Notes under the pieces: model-generated | Told to the model about the DNA's origin: nothing | What the model saw: only the letters and a program-made list of their open reading frames with translations | Database searches by the model: none | Part shown: piece after piece, positions 44,505 to 55,064 of the stretch | Position numbering within the stretch: the first letter of the stretch is position 1 | How the letters are laid out: every line of letters starts with the position of its first letter | Program-made: the position numbers and the translations under genes | Assembly: GCF_022539505.1 (NCBI RefSeq) | Contig: NC_061510.1 | Location: 222,540,043-222,604,042 of the forward strand | DNA: 64,000 nt | DNA from: Lolium rigidum | Lineage: Eukaryota; Streptophyta; Magnoliopsida; Poales; Poaceae | Direction: 5' to 3'

Positions 44505-45265
44505 GATATGTCTCCAACGTATCTATAATTTCTTATGTTCCATGCTAGTTTTATGACAATACCTACATGTTTTATTCATACTTTATATCATTTTGATGCA
44601 TTTTGCGGCACTAACCTATTAACAAGATGCCGAAGCGCCAGTTCTTGTTTTCTGCTGTTTTTGGTTTCAGAAATCCTACACAGGAAATATTCTCGGAATT
44701 GGACAAAACAAAAGCCCACAGTCTTATTTTCCACAGAGGCTTCCAGAACACCGAAGAGGAGACGAAGAGGAGCCACGAGGCGGCCACACCCTAGGGGGCG
44801 CGGCCCCACCCCTGGCCGCGCCGCCCTATGGGGTGGGCCCCTCGGGACTCCACCGACATCGCCCTTCCGCCTATATATTCTCCCCGTCGAGGAAACCCTA
44901 AATCATCCAGTCATATTCCACGAAGAGTTCCGTAGCCGCAGCCATCGCGAAGACAAGTTTCGGGGGACAGAATCTCTGTTCCGGCACGCCGTCGGGACGG
45001 GGAATTGCCCCCGGAGTCATCTCCATCGACACCACCGCCATCTTCATCGCCGTTGCTGTCTCCCATGATGAGGAGGGAGTAGTCCTCCCCCGGGGCCAAG
45101 GGCTCTACCGGTAGCTATGTGGTTCATCTCTCTCTCCCATGTGATCTTTATGTGATCATGAGCTTTGTATCACTATTAATCTATGTGCTACTCTAGTGAT
45201 GTTATTAAAGTAGTCTATTCCTCCTCCATGATGTAAAGGTGATTCCTCCTCCATGATGTAAAGGT
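44505..45265 (+). repeat. 3' LTR of element H, cut by gap
   Basis: TGATATGTCTCCAACG and 761 bases of LTR, then the gap. The last 49 bases contain a 24-bp sequence twice in a row (TTCCTCCTCCATGATGTAAA...), directly at the contig end, which looks like an assembly artefact. Confidence 0.85.
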
Positions 45266-45365
45266 NNNNNNNNNNNNNNNNNNNNNNNNNNNNNNNNNNN
45301 NNNNNNNNNNNNNNNNNNNNNNNNNNNNNNNNNNNNNNNNNNNNNNNNNNNNNNNNNNNNNNNNN
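45266..45365. other. Assembly gap (100 N)
   Basis: Exactly 100 N between the H 3' LTR and the end of a DNA transposon. Confidence 0.95.
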
Positions 45366-46243
45366 GGTGTGTTTGGTAGCCTGGTTTGGGCTATCTTACT
45401 CTCATACAAGCTGAGTCCAGCTATGCCAACTACATACAAGTGTGCTTTATTGTGTTGTGTTTGGTAGGTTGTATGAGCTGAGCTGAGCTCAGTTGAGATC
45501 CTGTTTGGTGTGTTGTATGACTTGAGCCATGCCATACCAAAATAAAAAGCAATCAGGTCCCTGAATACAAAACAAAAAAGCAATCAGGTCCCTGATGGAA
45601 AACAAAAAAAGCAATCGGGTCCCTGGCAGCGTTGGGCCTCGGGCTCCGGCGAGATGAACCGCCGCCGGTGGAGAGCCGCCGCCGGTGGAGAGCTCCGGCG
45701 AGATGAGCAGGCGGACTGGCCGAGGCCATCATGCTCTACGCGCGGTGGAGAGCTCCTGCCGCTCTCGGACTAGGGGCGAGGCTCCTCCTGCCGCTCGATG
45801 CGGGACGAGGCCGACCTCCTCCTTCGTTGCTCGCTGCAGGATTTGGCCGAGAAAGGCGAAGCTCCAAGCCGGACGAGGCCGGGAGAGGCGGCGCGGCCTG
45901 CTGCCTGCTCGACTGCCGGTGCAGAGCTTCGGGGGAGGTCGAACGGGGCGGTGGATTGGCAGTTGACGGGAGCGAGAGAGATGGTGAGATGGGGGCTGCG
46001 GGGGGAAATGAGGCGCTGGGGCCGGTGACCCCTAGCGGGCCGACGCGCGTGCGGGAGCGTTTTCGGATGGACTCAGCTCGGTTCAGTTGTGAAGCTCGAT
46101 TTTAGCTTCACAAGTGGGCATGGCTGAGGGGCTCTTTCCGTATGAGGTGGGCATAGCTGAGGACACCCGACCCGACCTAACAAACAAGAAATAGTGGGTT
46201 GAGGTGGGATTGTCTGAGTAGAGCCGACCTACCAAACACACCC
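45366..46243. mobile_element. PIF/Harbinger-like non-autonomous DNA transposon
   Basis: Terminal inverted repeats: GGTGTGTTTGGTAGCCTGG at the gap edge and, inverted, GGGTGTGTTTGGTAGGTCGG at 46224-46243. The right end is followed by TTA (46244-46246), the usual target of Tourist/Harbinger elements; the left flank is lost in the gap. The interior has A-rich repeats (AAAGCAATCAGGTCCCTG, three copies at about 45546-45625) and a GC-rich part (about 45630-46070) that may be captured gene DNA. No transposase. Confidence 0.6.
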
Positions 46244-46246
46244 TTA

Positions 46247-47080
46247 GTCTAGCGGCTTCAACATCGGAGCAACCCTACTATATTATTAGCAGTGGTATGA
46301 ATTAGTTATCTGTATGCTTTGATCGAATTGAATGGCCTGATATGTTATTAGTAACTCTGTGATCGATGCTCCTATCGTACTAGTGGCCAATGATCATGCA
46401 TTTTGAGTTCAAATCGAGTTTGCACTATATGCTGAGGTTTTGTTTTTACATTGTTATCTCCTTTGGCACTGGTTATTTTATAGTATCATACCCTACTTTG
46501 AGTGTTTTGAAACAGATTTTAACTCCTGATAGGTTGTTAAATCTGCAGTTGTGAGTGTAAATATTTGATCTGGTAACATGCCTTGGAAACCATGAGATGT
46601 TAGTTTGCAGGCGCATGGCGCTACTCCATTTGAGTGTTCCTGAAATTAATTTAGGTAAGAAACAAGATAAAATAAATTGCTAGCTAACATAACTCAGCAT
46701 GTAGTGTTGTGAGAGGTTAAATCTGCAGTTGTGAATGTAAATATTGAACTGGTACCGTTTAAGGGCCTTTTTGTTTGACCTTTTAGGTGCTTTATATAGA
46801 AATAAGCTAAGCAAATGACACAAAGGAAGTAGCTGGACTGTAGGCTTTTGCCAAAGCAGCTCGCCTTCCCACACAAACAAAAAGAACTCTACTACCTAGC
46901 GGCGCCGCATATTTACAGATTCGTGCGGCGGCTGGTGACCCTTTCCCGCGGTCGCGCATACAGCTGACTGTCCTTCGCTTGTCTGGATGTAGCTTCTGGC
47001 CTTTGTCCCACTTGCTTAGCATGCAACCTCAAAACGCTTGGATGCAACTAGTACTCCGTACATCAATCTAAAAAAATACG
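46247..47080. other. Unassigned intron-like sequence
   Basis: AT-rich DNA without coding motifs. A 40-bp phrase (GTTAAATCTGCAGTTGTGA...) occurs at about 46533 and again at about 46717. GC content rises at about 46890-47000 (GCGGCGCCGC). Nature unknown. Confidence 0.3.
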
Positions 47081-47720
47081 TACTAGACTATAAATCACTA
47101 GTATTTGCATTACCTTTGAAACTTTTAGCTATCAAACTATTTAGTTGTAACTATCAGGTTAATTAGCAAATAGCTACCGAGTTTTTCAAAGTGACTATCA
47201 TGGTACTAGATTACTTAATAACAATCTCCGGGTTAATTTTAATAGATATCAGGTTAAACAAACAGTAGCTTCCAGATTTCATTTGTAAGATATCGGTTTA
47301 TCAAATACATTTACCGTATTATTTATTAACGGCCACCAGGTTATTTGCCAATAGCTAACAGGTTATTTAGCAATAACTATTGGATTATTTTAAAATCTTT
47401 ACCGTGTTTTTAGGAGAAAACACCAATTATTTAGAATTAACTACAAAATTAGTTACAAATAGCTACCATATTTTTTGAAGCAACTACCCATCTATCATAT
47501 GCAGCTACCGGTTGTTCTAGTAGTGGGCTACTACAATAGCCTAACAGTAAAGATTAGCTTCCAAATTACGTTATTAGCTGCCATAATCCAAATGCCTAGC
47601 TGCCAAATTACCAGTGATTAGCTGCCCAAAATCATGATGCCTAGATGGCAAATTACCAGTGATTAGCTGCCCAAATCATGATGCCTAGCTGCCAAAATCC
47701 CACCTAGCTGACTCCAAACA
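47081..47720. repeat. AGCTACC/AGCTGCC-rich dispersed-motif region
   Basis: AGCTACC, AGCTAAC and later AGCTGCCA recur every 25-60 bases, with a 40-bp near-tandem unit (TGATTAGCTGCCCAAA...ATGCCTAGCTGCC) at about 47570-47700. It recalls the CAACTTA-rich region at 21.8-23.7 kb in style but not in motif. Confidence 0.5.
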
Positions 47721-48416
47721 TATTGCTAATTCTGTTGTAAAGTGCGGTAAATCCCTCGTCAAAATTGAAGACATGGAATCACTGGCAAGGTAGTTCAATG
47801 CAAAAAAATCCTTGAGTATCCCACCAAAAAATCAAGGGAAAAAAATCGGACAGATCGAGGTGCAGAAGATGAAAAACTAAAGGCTATGCGCGGGACGCTG
47901 GACTTGTTGGCAACGACCTGCTTGGCCTTGCCGGAGCTCTCCTCGCAGAGCACTCGTCGACGGCCTTCCCGATACGTGCTTGACGGCGACGGAAGCATCC
48001 TCCTGGAGCTCGTTGAGCTCATCGGCTGTAGCCTCCCCCTGAAGCGTGCTCGGCAGCACGGGGCTTCGACGCGTGCTTGTTGTCGGTGGAGGCGGAAGCC
48101 TCCTCCTCCCGCTCTCCGGCTGCAGCCACCACCTACTCGCGAACTGCGGCGCGCGGCCTCCCCCGATGCGTGCTCGGCGGCGGGGGTGGAAACCTCGTCC
48201 CCGCGCGTGCTCGGCGGTGCGCGGCCTCCACCAACGCACGCTCGCCGGAGAAGGTCTCCCCCGCGCTTGAAGAAGCTCCTCCTCGCGAGCAGGCCGCAGA
48301 TACTCGCCCGCGACGGCCTCCTCTGCGCTAGCAGAGGGACAGCTCCGCCTCCCGGTCGTGGGCTCATGGCGCTCCTCGATCTGCCCGATTGTGGCACAGC
48401 CGCGGTGAGAGAGGGT
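47721..48416. other. GC-rich segment, unassigned
   Basis: Up to the MULE target site. Open on both strands for up to about 200 codons, but Ala/Arg/Pro-rich in every frame with no recognisable domain. This is probably composition rather than a gene. Confidence 0.3.
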
Positions 48417-48424
48417 GTGTGTGG

Positions 48425-48540
48425 GCGAATTTTTTTAAAATAATACGAATTTTATATTTAATTCTACGAATAGCGCGCGTTTTCAATTTTTTCCCAAAGT
48501 GTGACTCGGTCGGCTTCTAGTAGGCCGATCGGCCGGCAGC
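48425..48540 (+). repeat. MULE left terminal inverted repeat
   Basis: GCGAATTTTTTTAAAATAAT..., with TTCTACGAATAGCGCGCG and GTGTGACTCGGTCGG, ending in the palindrome GGCCGATCGGCC. About 115 bases, matching the right end with few differences. Confidence 0.88.
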
Positions 48541-48798
48541 AAACCGACTGGGTGTCGGCTGCTGTGCTGGAGCAGAGGCTCTGACTCGTTGGTCGATAGC
48601 TGACCAACTGGCCTGCTACAAACCAATTGGCTTTCTACTACCCAATTAGTTGTATGGATTTATTTTCTTCATTCGCACGACACGCTTAGGGTTAGGAGAG
48701 TACTGATACATAGTTCATACATAAATAGTTCATACATAAAGTCTGATACATAATGCATACATAAATATCTGATACATAGCATACATAAATATCTGAGA

Positions 48799-51154
48799 TT
48801 ATGGACGGCGTCTAGGGTTTCGTGGGGGCGGCGTAGCACGGGGTGTCCAACCGAACCTGTCCGGAGCCCTGGTTATGCGAGCAGGGATCCGAGGAACCGG
48901 ACTCGGGGTCGATGCTGTGTCTCCTGTGTGGGCTGCTGGTGGAGGAGTACGCATACCGACATAGTTACTGCTGTGTGCTGTAATACTCCATGTGCTCGGG
49001 ATCCTGATCACTAGCTCCCCATGAAGGATTGGACGCGAGTGTGCTGCGTGTATCCTGTGCCACGAAACATAAGTGATGTCAAACTAAGTGGAGTATAGTT
49101 TATATGGAACACAATATATAGAATACTACATACCCTGTGTGTATCCTGCTCCTCCCATGAAAGGGGCTTGCTGCTGCTGCCTGCTGGTCGAAAGCAGCTT
49201 GCTGCTGATAGTACTGCAAGTCGTCGAAGGAAGGAGTGTGATGCTGCTGCCACGACGAACCTCCTGCCTGGTCAGGAGGTGGTGGTCTGGGTGTCGCCGT
49301 CGGCGTGAGACGAGGCCGTGATCCGTGTTGCTGGTACTGAAAGTCGTCGACGGAAGGAGTGTGCTTGCTGCCACGACGAACCTCCTGCCCGGCCGGAGGC
49401 GGTGGTGCAGGTGTCACGGTCGGTGTGAGATGTGGCCGTCGGCTGGCTGCTGTGTGGAGGGTCGCGGTGGAAGGAGGTGGTGCTGAACGACGTCGGAACT
49501 ACGGCTGCACGTGATAGCCGAGTAGATCCCGCGTAGCTTGTCCTCGAGTCGTCTCAACCATGACACATGTTGGTCACGCTGCGAGAAGAGGCGCCTTGGA
49601 CACTTGACGTGTGTACCGAGCGACTTCATCCTGTAAGTCTGCGATCGGCTGACCCTGAAAAATGATGGTAGCATATAAATCGTAGAACCCAATAGATAAA
49701 AGACAAGTATGATGGTGGAATAGAAAGTTATACGTACCGCATGCTTGTCGACTACCGGCTATGGACTGAATCGGGTACATATCGTGCATAGACGCAGGTG
49801 GCGCCTCAGCTCGGATCGGTCGGCTGGATGAGGCGCACTCGCGTGGCTGCGAGTGTACCTCTGCAGATATGCGTCAAACTCCTGTGGGTCAAACTGCTCA
49901 TCGTTCGGCCAGACGTGTGTTGTCGCGCCATCCCACTCAGCAACATACGAGCCAACGCGCTGAAGCCACCATGTCGAGGAGTGGCTAGTACCCTTCCTAT
50001 TGTACCTGCAGAAAATAATTGTGTCGGTTAGCCGAACCATGATGAACAATCTTAAACTTAGCGATGCTCAGAACTTACTTGTGGACGTAGGCAGGGAGAG
50101 GCGCTATCGGTGGTGGAGGATCGACCAGCTGCCGAGAGCCGAACTGCCTCATGATCCTCTGCTGGGACATTATCTCAACGGACACATCGAAGATGATCTT
50201 CGACTGTGTCATCCAGTACGCACAATCTCTATAGCAGAGGTTAGAGACAAGTGTACAAGCATTGCACAAACCTCGGTATGTGGCTGCTAAAACCGCGGAA
50301 CCCCAACTCCGCTGTATGATGTCGTCGGCGGTTTGTGCCTCTGCTATCTCGAGTGCAATGGGGATGAAGCGCCTGTTGATGGTGGTCTGATGGTTCTCTG
50401 TGAACATGACCTTCCCAAGCAGCCACAATATGTACGCCTCGAGACTCCTAGTGATTTGTGCCTCACTCATCGGCGGTGTGAACTGTGAAACCTACAACCA
50501 TGAAAAAAAAGATGTTAGTTATAACAACGCAATAACCATAAATAAATTTGTTATAACAATGGTTACCTCGAAGTTCAGTAACCAGTCAGACTTTGGACCG
50601 TGGTCCTCACAGAGAAACTCAGTCTGGCCGGCACGAGTTCCCTCAAAACGTGCAGGCATTTCTTGATCCCAAAGCACTGGTTCTGCCAGCGGGCCTATGG
50701 GCTGACCCGCCAACGGTAGGCCCAGTAAGAAAGACACGTCCTGGAGAGTAGGGGCCATCTCTCCCCATCGAAAGTGGAACGTGTGTGTCTCGGGCCTCCA
50801 CCGATCCACCAGGCTGGTCGGTAGGGAGTGGTCCTCGCTGAAGGCGCTTGATCGGTGTGCCTACTCGCTCACCGATGACCTCGACCTAGTGGCCTCAACC
50901 AACCGTGCAAAAGGTAGAAGTCCAGCCCACTTCAACCTACAAAATCATATAAGAATCCAATTAGTATGTGCCAGTACTTCAAATTGAATATACCAAATAA
51001 ATCCCACATACCTCTGAACCCAACCGGGGTGTATCTGCCAATTTTGATTACCCCCGCGTGTCACCATTTGTGACAAGCTATGAGGGTTGGCCTCTAGCTT
51101 GGCCGCACGGTGCGCCCTCTCAATGTCCCTATTGAGCAATGATCTTCCTGCCAT
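48799..51154 (-). pseudogene. Plant mobile domain (PMD, PF10536) gene carried by the MULE
   Basis: The ATG at 51154 begins MAGRSLLNRDIERAH. Exons read on the minus strand: WVQR region (to about 51012); LLPFARLVEAT to LVDRWRPETHTFHFRWGEMA, DVSFLLGLPLAG and SDWLLNFE (to 50567); then, after an intron 50492-50566 (GTAACC...TTGTAG), the block SLEAYILWLLGKVMFTENH, SWGSAVLAATYRGLCNAC; then, after an intron 50006-50078 (GTAAGT...CTGCAG), WWLQRVGSYVAEWDGATTHV. A Gln/Pro-rich C-terminus follows, with a repeated HTPS(V/F)DD(F/L)QY unit (about 49130-49410). PMD proteins include Arabidopsis MAIN/MAIL1 and many transposon-borne copies; the role in transposition is unknown. An in-frame TAG at 50861-50863 and frame changes after 49760 suggest it is broken. 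Confidence 0.72.
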
Positions 51155-51241
51155 TTCTGCAAACAACAAAACAGTCGTTATTACTCATTACAAATGATAA
51201 CATAACACAGATATAAATTATTGTAACGTACATGACCATAA

Positions 51242-51414
51242 TTTCACATTTGAAATTGCAAAGTAGTTCCATACTTATTACAAATTCATTGTTCAGTACA
51301 TAAATTCAAGTAACATAGTTTCACATTTGAAATTGCAAAGTAGTTCCATACTTATTACAAATTCATTGTTCAGTACATAAATTCAAGTAACATAGTTTCA
51401 CATTTGAAATTGCA
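51242..51414. repeat. 77-bp tandem repeat, about 2.2 copies
   Basis: TTTCACATTTGAAATTGCAA starts at 51242, 51319 and 51396, a constant 77-bp period with almost no divergence. It lies between the transposase stop (51444) and the PMD gene start. Confidence 0.9.
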
Positions 51415-51443
51415 AATAAGTTCCCTAAGTAGCGCCTCGCCGC

Positions 51444-53964
51444 CTAGTTTCTTCCCCTCCCGCGACGTCCCCTTCTACCTCGCTGCCCCCTTCCTGCAGG
51501 GCCAATGCCGAAGGTTGTACAATTAGTGTCCCAATGGCCAAATTGATTGCATAGGAAACATTGTCTCGTTGGCCCTCCAGCTTCAGATTCATCCATATCA
51601 TTCCGGATGCGCTGCGATGGCCGTCTACCGATGCCTGTCCTCAGTAGCGTTGGGTTTGGGATATATCGCCTTTCACCAGGGTTTACAGTGTTGAAATTTC
51701 CCATTGACCGAAATCCTTCCAGCTCACCGGTCCAGGTGTTGAGCACGGCCTCCTTCAGATAATACGGAGAGACGAACGAGATTTCCGACATCCCCAGGAC
51801 ACCACAAACAGCTAACACATGTGAGCAAGGAAGATGAAGCAACTTTGGTTTGTTGCATGTGCACTCGCAAGTTGGCCATTCTTCATTGCCAATTTTCACA
51901 TCATGTGTTCGCTGCGGATTCCCACACCCGAACCTATCTGTAGGTAAGCGGACTTCGTACCTTCTTTCCACATTACCAATTTGAACAACAGCGAGATGCT
52001 TAGCTTTCTCCTTCTTCTTATGCATGTACTCCATAATCTTTGAACAATATGGTGTGGCTGGTCTGTTCTCCATGTGCATCTGAGCCTTCTCGCGTCTCTC
52101 TCTGTAATATTTAACTGTGCCCATGAAAATACCCTCTACTATAGCTGTAAGTGGCAAAGCTCTGTTGCCTCTCAGCACAAAGTTATACGACTCTGCGAGG
52201 TTGGTTGTCATGACGCCGTATCTAGCTCCATGTGTGTCGTGCAACAAAGACCACCTCTCTGTAGGCTCATGCTCTATCCACTGCTCAAAGTTTTTAATCT
52301 GCCTTCCCTGCCTTCTCCTTGTTCCGGGCGGGTTCCTGAATTGTGTGTAAAAATTGGCCCCCAGGCGGCGCATGCACCAACGGCTCTCAATGTCAATCCA
52401 TGGCGTTTCTTGCCCAGGCTCTTTCAGTGTCTTAATAGCTTTCAGTATACCTGCATGCCTGTCATGAAGGATGCAAACATTCGGCTTGTCCTTTACAATT
52501 GAAATCTTCAACTGCACTGAAAAACCATAACCAGCTTTCGGTGTTCTCACTCTCCACGAAAGCAAAAGCGAGTGGCACGATTTGATTGTTTCCGTCCATT
52601 CCAATGGCGGTTAAGATTTGACCCTTGTGCTGACCGATCAGAAACGTGCCGTCGACACATAACACGGGTCGACGATGTACTGAATGATTCGATGCATACA
52701 CCGAACGAGAAATAGACTCTATGCGAGAACCCTGTAAGATGGGTACTCCGGCAAAAACATGTCCTGGATGTTCACATATGTGTGCGGATTCCTCGCCACA
52801 CAGCGTACGCAGCAAACGAACAACGGCGTCGTATGCGTCTCGAAACGAACCAAACCTCATCTCCATCGCCCTCCGCTTAGCCCTCCAAGCCTTGCCATAA
52901 GATATGGTGTAAAAATGATGCTTCTTAACATTCTTCCGGATGGCGTTTACTCTCATGGCTTGCCCTTCCACTATTTCAGTGTACAACAGCCGAGCTATGA
53001 GATTAGACGACAGGTTGCAATGATCATTGAGGATACTTGCAAGCTCACAACTATGTGCCACAAAGTCGCTCACACGCCATGTTGTGTCATACTTAGGAAC
53101 ATACACATGCACCCTTCCGGGGCAATTGATATCCACACATTCCATCGTCAGGAATTTTCCAGATGACACGGTTGTTCTCAGCTGCCTCTGACTCACCATT
53201 GCCCACTTCATTATTGCATCCTGCATATGTCGCTTCGACGGAAACATGGCCCCTACGGCGACATTGTTCTGGTGATACTCCCAGTTAGAATCAAGACCAT
53301 CGTTGATTGTCATTGCAGACGAAAAGTTATGATTCCATCCGCCCGGAATAGGCACCTCCTCCCCATCATCGGACTCATCGGAATCATCAGCATCACTTTC
53401 ACCTTCTGTATCTTCCTCTTCCATCTGGTTCTGGCTGTATCCATTTTCTTCGTCACCATCAACCTCACCGTCTTCTCCACTGTAACCATCACCCTGGCCG
53501 ATATAAACATCTTCCGCATGGCTGCTCTGTTCAGGCTCGTAACCACCGCCACCGCCGGGTGCTTCACTGCTCTGGCCTGATTCGTAACCACCTCCTCCAC
53601 TGTAACCGCCTTCAGGAGGCGCTACCTCCTTCTCCACCGGAAGAACTAATGCCACAGGGTTAGTTCCTCTCCTTTCAGCCCCTTTTAACCAGCTCACCCA
53701 CTTAGAGGTATCATCTACAGGCCTCAGATACCACGAAATGTTTGATATCGACTTAGTCCACAATGCATGCACACCCATTGTGTGCACTTCAGGATTAAGC
53801 CCGAAACATTCTGTCAACCAGTCCTTCACCTGCTCAATTGTCCATGTTCTAGGAGCAGTCATATTCATCTCTACAGATTTGAACTCACTCAGATCAACTC
53901 CCATTTCATTTGATCGGACACTACCCATACCATAGTAAAATACTATCTTCACTACATCTGTCAT
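51444..53964 (-). pseudogene. MuDR-type MULE transposase, one frameshift
   Basis: Two overlapping frames. The first (53964-52462, 500 codons) starts MTDVVKIVFYYG. It has a Gly/Tyr-rich then acidic linker (about 125-205), a Mutator DNA-binding-type domain (PF03108, about 225-305), and the start of the MULE catalytic domain (PF10551) with VDGTFLIGQHKGQ (catalytic Asp near 438). The second (52604-51444, 386 codons) supplies the second acidic residue in LHDRHAG (Asp near 48) and the third in NLAESYN (Glu near 138). A SWIM zinc finger (CTC...CSH, about 248-262), a CCHC zinc knuckle (CFLCNQFGHWDTNC, 349-362) and an RG-rich tail follow. All catalytic and zinc residues are present. The frames must join near 52510-52520, beside a CAG-rich TTCAGTGCAG. 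The enzyme would cut and join the element ends in the nucleus. Confidence 0.88.
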
Positions 53965-53984
53965 CTTTGCTCACCTAAAAAAAA

Positions 53985-54600
53985 TTCCATCCGCGTCAAC
54001 TACTAAAACCAGCCCACATAAATACACTAACACTAAAACCAGCCCACATTAACCTACACAGTTAACACTACTATGCAAAGATTAGGATTTACCCTTGTAG
54101 CGTGAGCAGCCTCTCCAACTGTAGCAGCACGAGCAGCACGAACAGCACGCGGCACCTCAGCGCCACCACGAACCAGCAGCAGCTCAGCCCCTTACACCAC
54201 CACCAACCTCCACCACTTCATCACCATTGCTGCTAAACAACACCACCAATCCTCTCCAAAACCTAACCCATCTGTAGATCGAGCTTCCCTCAACTAATAG
54301 CAGCAAAATGTTGAAGTTTTATTGGCTAAATCACTAGGAATCTGCGAAATATGCTGAAGTTTTCGAGCTGTTCTTGTGCAGCCAGGGAAGAAAGCATGCA
54401 GCAAAGAGAGAAGGGAAGAAGAGAGGAGAGAGGAGGAAGAAAAGAAGAAAGAAGAAAGGCTGGCCGGGGGCCGGGGGAGCGTCTGCGCGTGGCCGGGCCA
54501 GGGCGTCGACGCGACGCATGCATGGCGCATGGCCCAGTCTGCCTCCTCCCGTCCGATCGGACTACTCCCGTCCGACGGGGCGCTGTCCCGTCTGTCGGCC
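53985..54600. other. MULE 5' region upstream of transposase, noncoding
   Basis: Between the transposase ATG and the right inverted repeat. It has a short repeated phrase ACTAAAACCAGCCCACAT (about 54000-54050) and a GC-rich stretch. The transposase promoter should lie here or in the inverted repeat; no clear TATA box. Confidence 0.4.
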
Positions 54601-54758
54601 ACTGCCGCCCCTGCAATCGGCCTGCTGCCGGCCGATCGGCCTGCTGCCGGCCGATCGGCCTGCAGTCATCCGACCGACTCACACTTTTCGAAATTTTTGA
54701 AATCGCGCGCTATTCGTAGAATTAAATAAAAAATTCGTATTATTTAAAAAAAATTCGC
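54601..54758 (-). repeat. MULE right terminal inverted repeat with GGCCGATCGGCC array
   Basis: Inverted match to 48425-48540 up to 54641. Inside it the unit CTGCTGCCGGCCGATCGGCC occurs twice in tandem (54621-54660). Each unit contains a 12-bp perfect palindrome. Confidence 0.85.
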
Positions 54759-54766
54759 GTGTGTGT

Positions 54767-55064
54767 GGTCAGAAGCTAATCGCAGGGATAGGGATAAGGT
54801 GAAGAAAAGCGGTGCGGCGGGTGGGGTTTCGGCTCGCGAAAAAGGTACCGGTTCTCTATAGGGGCGCGATGGAGTTTGCACGCATCGCATCGCGCCGCAC
54901 GATAGAGCTGTTTGTGCGGCGCTTTTCGTTAGATTTTCCCAACAAAAAAGCAAGGGTGGGAGGTGCTTCCCGAGCTTTTTTGCTTACCTCCCGAAACGGT
55001 ACTTGCTTTGCCCTTTTTTTTGGCTATCTCTACTCTCTATCTCTATTCTCTATCTCTATCTCTA
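54767..55064. other. MULE flank and (TCTCTA)n microsatellite
   Basis: Unassigned, with a pyrimidine microsatellite of TCTCTA/TCTATC units at about 55025-55074 that leads into the Helitron-like start. Confidence 0.5.

Larger units (their letters stand above)
37224..45265 (+). mobile_element. Athila-type non-autonomous element 'H', plus strand, 3' LTR cut by gap
   Basis: 5' LTR 37224-39112, tRNA-Asp-type primer site at 39123, gag frame 39286-41280, a second frame to 41942, noncoding spacer 41943-44504, polypurine tract (about 44490-44504) and 3' LTR from 44505 to the gap. There is no protease, reverse transcriptase or integrase. It is inserted in the right LTR of J. The upstream pentamer is AGGAG; the downstream copy cannot be checked. 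Confidence 0.9.
48425..54758 (-). mobile_element. Mutator-like element (MULE) with transposase and plant mobile domain gene
   Basis: Long terminal inverted repeats (48425-48540, 54641-54758) begin GCGAATTTTTTT on both ends. The flanks GTGTGTGG (48417-48424 and 54759-54766) are an 8-of-9 match for a MULE target duplication, though in GT-rich DNA. It has two genes on the minus strand: a MuDR-type transposase (51444-53964) and, downstream, a plant mobile domain gene (48799-51154). Total about 6.3 kb, the size of an autonomous element. Each gene has at least one break, so present activity is doubtful unless the breaks are sequence errors. Confidence 0.88.

Noticed and set aside
37224..45265. Element H as an autonomous retrotransposon
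   Set aside because: The region between gag and the 3' LTR has no protease, reverse transcriptase, RNase H or integrase motif on either strand.
47795..48443. Open frames of about 200 codons on both strands
   Set aside because: Ala/Arg/Pro-rich in all frames, no domain; explained by GC composition.
51242..51414. CRISPR-like or satellite array
   Set aside because: Contiguous 77-bp tandem repeat with no spacers and only about two copies, in a plant nuclear transposon.
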